From Aporrectodea caliginosa (Eukaryota; Annelida; Clitellata; Crassiclitellata; Lumbricidae): 64,000 nucleotides of DNA. Of the stretch, positions 57,001-64,000 are shown piece after piece (positions within the stretch are counted from its first letter, which is position 1; each line of letters starts with the position of its first letter). The notes under the pieces were generated by a model, which searched no databases, had not been told where the DNA came from, and saw nothing but the letters and a program-made list of their open reading frames with translations. The DNA lies in contig JACEVL010000495.1 in the NCBI GenBank assembly GCA_020284085.1, positions 1,128,035 through 1,192,034 on the forward strand, read 5' to 3'. The translations under genes were made by a program, and so were the position numbers.

Positions 57001-60000
57001 TAACTTGATCTAAATTCCAAAGAAATTAAATTTTATCTAAATCAATTAAATTTAAACTTGATCTAAAATTTATGAAATTTGAACTTATCTAAACTCCAAG
57101 AAATTTGAACTTGATTTAAAATAAAAAAATTTAAACTTGATCTAATGGCAGTATTGACGAAGGAACTAAGAATATAAGGAAATTCGAAGTTTGATTTGGG
57201 GAGATCAAATGAAGAGACTTTCCATTATTGCAGATTTTGATGTTGAGGCTCTTATCCAAATCTAGTCCTAAATGACTAGATTTTGGTTCCATTCTTTTGT
57301 CTGTGTTTAGTGTGATGCAAAACATAATTTATATGGTGCCTCTTGTCACTCAGAAGTACTCTTAGTCCTGTCCTAGCAAATCAGAAGTCTTAGTTTAGCT
57401 GTAGAAATTGTCAGTCGCTCTGTTTGTGATGAGAATGTTGAGATCAATATTTACAAGGTAAAGGTAAATTGCTAATTCTGGTATTATTTTGTCTTCAGCA
57501 GGGCAATTCAACGACATCGGATGAAGGTGGATTCTTTCCATTTGGTGTGAGTGGAATGTTGTCTGGATCAGCCACCTGCTTCTATGCTTTCGTTGGTTTC
57601 GATGTTATTGCCACCACAGGTTACAATTTCTTTTAAATTTTGTTTCTTGTAGTATTAGACATTTATATGATTATTTGTAAGAGTTGCATTAGACTAAAGA
57701 AGCATTGTGTTCAGAACTTAGTGATGGATGAAAATATGTTTAATTTGGGTAAGTTGAAAATTTAAGTCCTAAAAATGGAAAACTTTGCAGACATGGCAGT
57801 GGCATCACTTTTATGGCCATAAACTATTTCTGGCATGTACTTTTTTATCTTTGGTCAGAAAGCTTTTGTGGTCATTTCTCTGAGCTTCAAATGGATCAAC
57901 ATTAAAAAGAAAAACTCAATGGTTTTTGGTCCTTAGGAGAATGAGACGCAAACTGAGGCAGGTGCCAGAGGGTTGTCCGGACGCAACGTTGCATGAGACG
58001 TATACAATGTAGCACTGCTGGGTGAATCTGAGTTGAGCACAGGAGCTGTGTGAATCTGAACTGAGCACAAGATAACACAGCTGTATGACTCTGAATTGAG
58101 CATAGGATAATGCAGCTTTACTGTAACTTTGCAGGTGAGGAAGTGATCAACCCTGAGAAGGCCATACCAATCAGCATTATTCTCTGCCTGCTAGTTTGTG
58201 CTACTGGATACATTGGGATCTCAGCTATTCTCACTCTCATGGTTCCCTATTACCTGCTCAACACACAGACTCCGCTCTCCTCTGCATTTGGTTCAGTTGG
58301 TTGGTATGTCGCCGAGGATGTGATAGCCATTGGTGCCATCTGCAGTCTTACTACATGGTAAGAACCTGACCTCCAAATATCTGGTAATAAGTGCGAAAGA
58401 AGGTCTTATTAGTTGTTAAACTTCAATCTCTTCGATCATGTCTTGAGAGAATCTGTATAGTTCTTTTAATCAAATCAAATACACGTGGATAAAAGGAATT
58501 TCTGTTGGCCCCTTTGTAATTCTGTGTAAAGAATCAGGCAACGATTTTGACTGTATGAATCTGAGTTGAGCTGTCAGGGTTAGGGTTAGGGTTAGAATGG
58601 TTTGAAGCCAACGAACTATCTGTAAATTACTAAATTTATCGAAGACCAAATGTATACTATTTTATTTCATATAGAAAAATCTTTCCGAATTGTGATTTAG
58701 ATGTAACTATTGCCACTAAAACAATTGCTCAGGTTACTTCCACAAAATTCTTAGAAGTATATGTTGACGAGCACTTAATTTGGAATGAACATGTGTCTAT
58801 TATATCCAAGAAAATAGCCAAATATACTTATCTGCATTATGTGTCATATTTGCCATATCCTACTGAGAATCTTTCTTATGAACTTTTATCACTTTCTATT
58901 CTTTCCATACTGTCCTATTGTAACATCATCTGGGCTTCAAATTATCACTCATTTAACCTGACTCAATACCTTATAGAAATAGTATTTGCTTGATTCAGAA
59001 TCCACCTGGTATTGTTTTTGCACTAGCACCACAGTTACCGTAATAACTTGTATCTTAATGTAATGTTTTGATTTACGTGCTGATGATTGGCATCGTAACA
59101 CTGGTGTTACTGCTGTAAAAACAATAGATGCTGGGCTCCATACTAACCAAACATTACTGCTCCTTCTGCCTTGAATTAAAGCTATATAAAAATTCCTTAA
59201 TAATGATATATGTGTCATTTCTAGCCTTTTGACGTCAATGTTTCCTATGCCAAGGATCATCTATGCAATGAGTCGTGACGGTCTCTTGTTTCGGTTTCTT
59301 GCCAAAGTCAGTCAACGCTTTAAGACTCCAATCATTGCCACTGTTGTTTCAGGCGTTCTTGCAGGCAAGCATAATTTCAATGTTAACTAGATTAATCTGC
59401 CGTTAAACCAAATTTTTCGTCTGTTATCTGAAAACTAGTGCAAGGATTAGGCCAGTCACTGAAAGTTGGCTGGCAGTTGGAAGCTCAGGTACCCACACGA
59501 TGGGTGGCTCCAAGGTTGTTAATCACATACCTCGAAACTGGCAGAAGAAGCATAATGATGCGATTTTGGGCAAATCATTGTATAGTTATCATTGGAGAAT
59601 GGCTTAATAATGCACAGCTGTCTGAGCTGTGAGCCACGGGGTTGGAGGTATCTCGTTGCAATCGGGAGTTATCAATCAGTGAAATGTGTAGAATTAAAAT
59701 TCCTATGGTCTGTAGGTGTCAGTAGAAATAGTGTGCTGCCGTTACGTAGTGGTGGGCTGAAAGTGCGTAAGGTGAATGCCTAACTAACTTTGACAATAGT
59801 TCTGAGTGTACAAGCATGCAGTTTGTTGGATGAATGCTGCTTGTTTCGATTAATGTTTTGCGATACTTTGAATAGAATTAATTAAACTACAAGACTGGCT
59901 TGAATTTTGACATCTGTCTGGTGAAAGCCAACTGTTCAGTGTACAGAGACTACAGAGAATCAGCTAAGCAGGAAATTTAGTCTGGAAAAGTAGAATTTGC

Positions 60001-63000
60001 AACATGCTGTGTAAGTCAGAACTAATTTAGCTGAACAAAATGCACTAGAAAGGGTTCCACAGACTAGCTATTATATGTAAGGACAGTGATTCTATTCAAT
60101 GAATTGATGGGTAGACAGGTACTTGCTTAGAATGGATGTGGATACCCAGGCTGTAGTTTACAAAACTTTGCACTGCAAGGAATGATTGAGCTAATTTTAC
60201 TTCAGTAACTCATCCAACTCAGTTGAACGTTGTGCTGTTCTTTCACCTGGTAATGTGCTGAGCACAAGTTATGTCTGTTTTTTGCTGTTGTGCTAGCTGC
60301 TACTGGGCTGGCTTTTGCAGCTTCTTAGCTGCTTAGTGTCTTTCATTATTATTATTGATGCCAAGACAAGGAATAAATGTTTTCAGATTTGTTTAATGGT
60401 CCAGAAGTCTGGAATTCTGTGGAACCTCGGACCACAGGTGCATGATTGATGACTGTCAAAGTTGAATTTCTTCCGTTTTGCTGATGAACTTGTGTTCCAT
60501 TGTTATTTGACTCTGTGTCTGTCTTGCAGCACCATGCTTATACAATGTGTTGTCTTATTTGTGATCCTGTGATATCTTGTTCTTCTGTGTTTTAGGTGTT
60601 ATGGCAATGATGTTTGAACTGAGTGAATTGGTTGATATGATGTCAATTGGCACTCTGCTGGCCTACACTCTGGTTTCTGCTTGTGTCCTCTTACTTAGGT
60701 ACGTGCTTCATGGAATGTTTTTGATTCAGGACTTGAGTTATGTAGGTTGATGTTAGATGTATTACAACAGGACAGGACAGTCAGTCTGTATAATATGCAT
60801 CGGTTTAGCGGGAATTGTGCTATTGCTTTGTGATGATGTTTAGACCCAGGATATGTAGAAGACTTATTGGGCACTATGTTTGTTAACTTTGAGCCAATGT
60901 TGCTGATTTTTTCCCTTTTATTTATTAGATCTTGTGCACTGTTGGAATACCTATAAGAAGTTTTTAAGTAGTGCCCTGTTTTTAATGTATAATTACAATT
61001 ACTGTTACAGGTATGAAGGCGATGATGAAATGATGAGGGAGAACATCCAAGAGGCCGTGATATCTCCTCCAATGAGCATCCTTCCTTGCACTCAGAGTAA
61101 TGCAACGCCAACAACCCGGACAAGTCGGGTTGTCAAAGTCTCTGTTGCTATTGCAAGTGAGAAGCACTTTGCTTACAGTATGGTTGTAAAATGTGGTTCT
61201 GCCTTTCTTCTGTTTCACTACCTGTCTACCTGTTTACTTTATTGTCAGATGTCTTTGCTTTGAAGCATTCTGTGTATATATTGTTAACTACAGATCAGCA
61301 GGGTGAGAAATGCAGGATTGCATGATGCTATGTCAATTTCATGTAATGGCTGTATGTAGTGAAACATATTTCAACAAATTAAAATGTGGCGTGAACCACT
61401 TTTACCCAGCAGTGTCTAACCGTCAGTGCTACAGGAGCCAATGAATATGATGCTCCTTTGTGCTAATATGATACATAAGAATAACGAGGTAAATAATATT
61501 AATAAGAGGTTATTATCATAATGCCAAACTTAAGTCTGAGATACAGGAAGTCACTTATGAGAGGGTATCTGTGGTTGGAGAAAAGATTAAATTGATGGAG
61601 GAGTTACCAAAATTAAATAATTTGAATTACCACTTGAAGGATATTGCTGACCAGTGATGGGCAAAATACTTTTCAAAAGTATTTTGAAAATATAAAATAA
61701 AATAGTATTTTCTATTTTGAAAATGGAAAAGTACTTTCAAATTAGAATTGTGCCCATCACTGGCGCTGATGTTATGGATGCAGGAATGTTGTTTCAGGTT
61801 TGTTGACGATATGGCTGGGCCTTGCAGAGATCTACCTAGCGCAGCTCATCGTCCGTCTGGTGTGGTGGGCACTGCTGTTGCTCCTTTTGCCAATCGTTTT
61901 GCTTGTTGTATGTGCTGTTATTATATGGAGTCAGCCACAGAGTACCAAGTTACTGCCATTCCGGGTAAATGAATTTTATTTCTATCTGGTCTAATCTTAT
62001 GATATTGTTAAACTGTAATCATAATACTCACAATAAGCATTAATTCAGAGGTTGGTAACTAATTGATTAGATTCTAATCAATTAGCTAATCAATTAGACA
62101 AACAGTCAATTCTAATTCTCATCCATTAGCTACAAGACTTTGTTAATTCTAATTTTAATCGATTAGCAAATTTCACCTAAAGTAAAACTATGGTCAAATA
62201 CTGCATTCCGATGGAGAATCCATTGTGATTAGGCAATATTGGATGTGAGTAAGTAAGCCATACCAATCTTTTGCTTTGGAATGGGATGCGTTTATTACTG
62301 AGGCTGCACTTCCGCTAGAATAACCCCAGTAGTTAAGTGTCTCATTAAGAGCAACTGGTTTTTGTCACGGACTACTGTGGCAAAGGTATTGATGTTTTCT
62401 GTAACTATGTTAATTATAGTGATAATTGATATGATGGTCATGATGATGCTTATATTGATGTTTCTGATATTGTGTTTCTTAGGTGCCTTTTGTGCCTTTC
62501 CTTCCACTACTTAGTATTGTTATGAACATCTATCTCATGCTGAAACTTTCCAATTCGACTTGGATCCGATTTGCCGTCTGGATGGTCATAGGTGAGAAAG
62601 TCTGATATAAGGATTTACAGTTCAGCTGTTAATAATGAATTTTGAAGCTTTTTTTAAACGGTCAAGTTTCAATAATGATACTTGCATAGGTTCTTGGAAA
62701 CTTAGATTTGACAGTTTTGACTGCTTTAGATCCAAAAGTGGAGACTTCATTACATGTTTTAGTGGGAGACATCGAATACATCTGTGTACTTGTTTTCATT
62801 CATTAATACCGCGAACTTGTATAGTGCCCTTCAAGAAACCTACTCAGAGGCGCTCCCAGCCCAGCCAAAGCTAAAAAAAATAGATATTTAAGCAACTTAT
62901 AGAATGAACATATCCACTGTAGCGTGTTAACATGCCTCGATATGCTATGGTATGTTGTATGCGCTTTTGGATTTATTTCCCTTTTTCACCAGTGTTTCTG

Positions 63001-63940
63001 AGTGTTTTGGATAGTGTTTGGACTTTTGTTGGTGTGATCTTGCATGCCACCATGGGCTCGTCCATTATTATAAGGGTTTCTAGTTAATCTATAAACAGTG
63101 AGAGAGCTTTTGGATTGGTGCAGATCTTTCTACTGCAGTGGTGCTCTACGACCGGTTGCCGGCTATGAATAATGTTTTCCCGTGGCACCTGTGCAGACTG
63201 GAAGCCCCTGGAAGCAGTGTTTCTGCTTGGTGTTAGGGGTCATATGTTGTAAGCCTCATTGGCTGTCAGTGCTCCTCTTCTTCAATGCTACATGGTCCAG
63301 GAACTCTAAATATGGTGTCTACTGGGAAAACATCTTAACAAATACTAGCCACACCCTCCACGACCTTCTCCCCCCTGTCAATTGCACTGGTCATGACCTG
63401 CGCCCACGCTCACATAACCGTGTTCTCCCTAGATTTGATTCCCTTACCAGGCGTGGCTTCTTAGCTAGGATGTTGTACAGTTAGACATATGTTTTCTAGT
63501 TGACCTAATTTTCTTCTAATTATCGTTTTCTTTGTACATAAATTATTTCTGACTTTGTATGTAAAGCGCTGAGCGTTTGCTTGCGTTCAATAAAGAACAT
63601 TCTTACTTACTTACTTACTTACTTTTAGCACGGGATGGGAATCCATCGGTTGGTCTCTGCGTATCTGTGTGACATTGCAAGTGGATTCTCTCTTGGTTAT
63701 CTGAGCAATGTTTGTTTATTGATTAACGTTCTGTTCATCATGTGTCAGACTGTTGTATTGTGGTTGGGCTTTCATGTAGGTTTTGCAATCTACTTCGGTT
63801 ATGGCATAAGACACTCAAACAATGACCCAGAAGTTACTGATGCTGATGCTGAAGATGAAGATATGCTACTGTCGAAACCGAGAATAGAGAAACCTGAATC
63901 ACCCACAGAACATTCTCGTCTTCTGCCATCTCATGCATAA
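51038..63940 (+). CDS. SLC7-family cationic amino acid transporter (SLC7A14/SLC7A4-like)
   Basis: Multi-pass membrane transporter of the CAT branch. Exons: 51038-51143 (exon begins 51011, with an in-frame TAA before the ATG), 52063-52182, 54901-55029, 55750-55905, 56621-56760, 57502-57619, 58135-58357, 59225-59364, 60596-60698, 61011-61156, 61798-61964, 62483-62591 and 63780-63940. All phases join to 605 residues. Landmarks: [31 protein letters not shown] (substrate-site helix 1); [145 protein letters not shown]; then an acidic tail. The loop after [10 protein letters not shown] is short (about 45 residues) against SLC7A14. [13 protein letters not shown] and VPYYLL favour SLC7A14/4 over CAT-1, but the substrate is unknown. 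Confidence 0.94.
53300..54465 (-). pseudogene. LINE RT fragment in SLC7 intron 2
   Basis: Read on the - strand, 54176-54457 shows [16 protein letters not shown], the YADD-type RT catalytic motif with Y replaced by S, then a LKLNAENP segment. Near 53310-53570 a C-terminal block resembles [13 protein letters not shown] of CR1/L2-type LINEs. Stops and shifts separate the pieces, so it is dead. Confidence 0.75.
54401..54690. repeat. Imperfect tandem duplication, about 185-bp offset
   Basis: CAGTAGGAGCCTCGGGA and CACAGAAGCTGTTGTCATTT occur at 54404-54478 and again at 54577-54678, with different lengths between them. Confidence 0.85.
56800..57145. repeat. Degenerate AAATTTAAACTTGATCTAAA minisatellite
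   Basis: About a dozen imperfect 25-30 bp units starting about 40 bp after the donor of the fifth coding SLC7 exon. Confidence 0.85.
57985..58125. repeat. Tandem GAATCTGAGTTGAGCACA units
   Basis: Three or four imperfect units of 40-45 bp with cores TGAATCTGAGTTGAGCACA, TGAATCTGAACTGAGCACA and TGACTCTGAATTGAGCATA, just before the 58135 exon. One more core occurs at 58555-58572 in the next intron. Confidence 0.85.
58628..59000 (+). mobile_element. LINE-B RT fragment in SLC7 intron 7
   Basis: The frame reads [40 protein letters not shown] and, further on, [16 protein letters not shown], aligning with the SYCNIVWASNY block of the LINE-B copy at 17746. It is truncated at both ends with shifts. 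Confidence 0.8.
61652..61762. mobile_element. Short hAT-like MITE, 111 bp, beside SLC7 exon 11
   Basis: Starts CAGTGATGGGCAAAATACTT and ends GTGCCCATCACTG, with AAAGTATTTTGAAAAT-type inverted interior. The flanks TTGCTGAC and GCGCTGAT share GCTGA, consistent with an eroded 8-bp duplication. It ends 35 bp before the 61798 exon. Confidence 0.85.
62048..62170. repeat. TAATCAATTAG-rich inverted repeats
   Basis: Overlapping TAATTGATTAG and CTAATCAATTAG palindromic units in SLC7 intron 11, probably a degenerate MITE. Confidence 0.65.
62795..62878 (-). mobile_element. L2-like LINE/SINE 3' tail fragment
   Basis: Read on the - strand: GGCTGGGCTGGGAGCGCCTC, TGAGTAGGTTTCTTGAAGGG, CACTATACAAG and then AATGAATG. 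This matches the tail of the L2-like copy at 2965-3050. Confidence 0.8.
63300..63627 (+). mobile_element. LINE-C 3' end in SLC7 intron 12
   Basis: The frame ends [19 protein letters not shown] then stop (63484), like the C-terminus of some non-LTR retrotransposons. It is followed by an AATAAAGAACATTC motif and (TTAC)n at 63600-63627. No upstream RT is present. Confidence 0.65.
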
Positions 63941-64000
63941 CCTCTGTGAAATCACAGAATTGTCTTTCATTAGGCAATTCAAACACTTCTAGTGAATTGT

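Noticed and set aside
58578..58599. GGGTTAGGGTTAGGGTTAG as an interstitial telomere
   Set aside because: Only about three units; too short to claim a telomeric remnant.
63182..63484. 100-codon + strand frame as a host exon of the SLC7 gene
   Set aside because: The SLC7 exons join in phase without it, and its end matches a LINE C-terminus followed by a retroelement tail.
1..64000. CRISPR arrays, operons, true tRNA or rRNA genes
   Set aside because: None seen; the repeats are eukaryotic microsatellites and MITEs, and tRNA-like sequences are SINE heads lacking a full cloverleaf.

Overview
The window looks like gene-poor, repeat-rich nuclear DNA of an invertebrate animal. It has spliced genes with GT-AG introns, many non-LTR retrotransposons, tRNA-derived SINEs and hAT-type MITEs, long microsatellites, and no prokaryotic-style operon. 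The palindrome TAGGCCTA and its close variants recur throughout; together with the repeat types this makes me favour a marine deuterostome or lophotrochozoan. That is an impression only and the species cannot be fixed from the sequence.

Three gene families are clear. (1) A complete ORC6 gene (origin recognition complex subunit 6) runs on the + strand from 30983 to 42875 in seven exons whose phases all join, giving 251 residues. (2) A complete SLC7-family cationic amino acid transporter, closest to the SLC7A14/SLC7A4 branch, runs on the + strand from 51038 to 63940 in thirteen exons, giving 605 residues and including one GC-AG intron. (3) Two separated pieces of a glycine-rich-domain protein (DUF1399/GRDP type) lie on the - strand: an N-terminal exon at 11463-12571 and a C-terminal Gly/Cys-rich exon at 21379-22227. 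Their order is the reverse of what a single gene would need. A fourth locus, the last exon of a rolling-stone-like membrane protein, sits at 4103-4692 (+), with the rest of the gene presumably left of the window.

Layout: 1-4000 is LINE debris and tetranucleotide arrays. 4.1-5.1 kb is the rolling-stone-like exon. 5.4-7.6 kb holds SINEs, a pentanucleotide array and a LINE remnant. 9.5-11.0 kb is a fold-back element with a satellite-like MITE inside it. 11.5-12.6 kb is the GRDP N-terminal exon. 12.6-17.3 kb has no recognisable gene. 17.3-20.9 kb is a nearly complete L2-like LINE interrupted by a second LINE. 21.4-22.2 kb is the GRDP C-terminal exon. 22.4-30.7 kb is transposon and repeat DNA, including a hAT relic. 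31-43 kb is ORC6 with elements in its introns. 43-51 kb is MITEs, fold-backs and a SINE. 51-64 kb is the transporter with LINE pieces and minisatellites in its introns.

ORC6 acts in replication licensing and the SLC7 protein in membrane transport; they are neighbours on the same strand with no evident functional link. Their upstream regions do share a roughly 65-bp bipartite sequence (30825-30892 and 48855-48917) containing a CTCF-like core, the most interesting candidate regulatory signal here. Other notable structures are a LINE-into-LINE insertion whose removal restores an open frame, a SINE/LINE pair sharing a 3' tail, and a MITE family with internal tandem repeats present twice, 40 kb apart.
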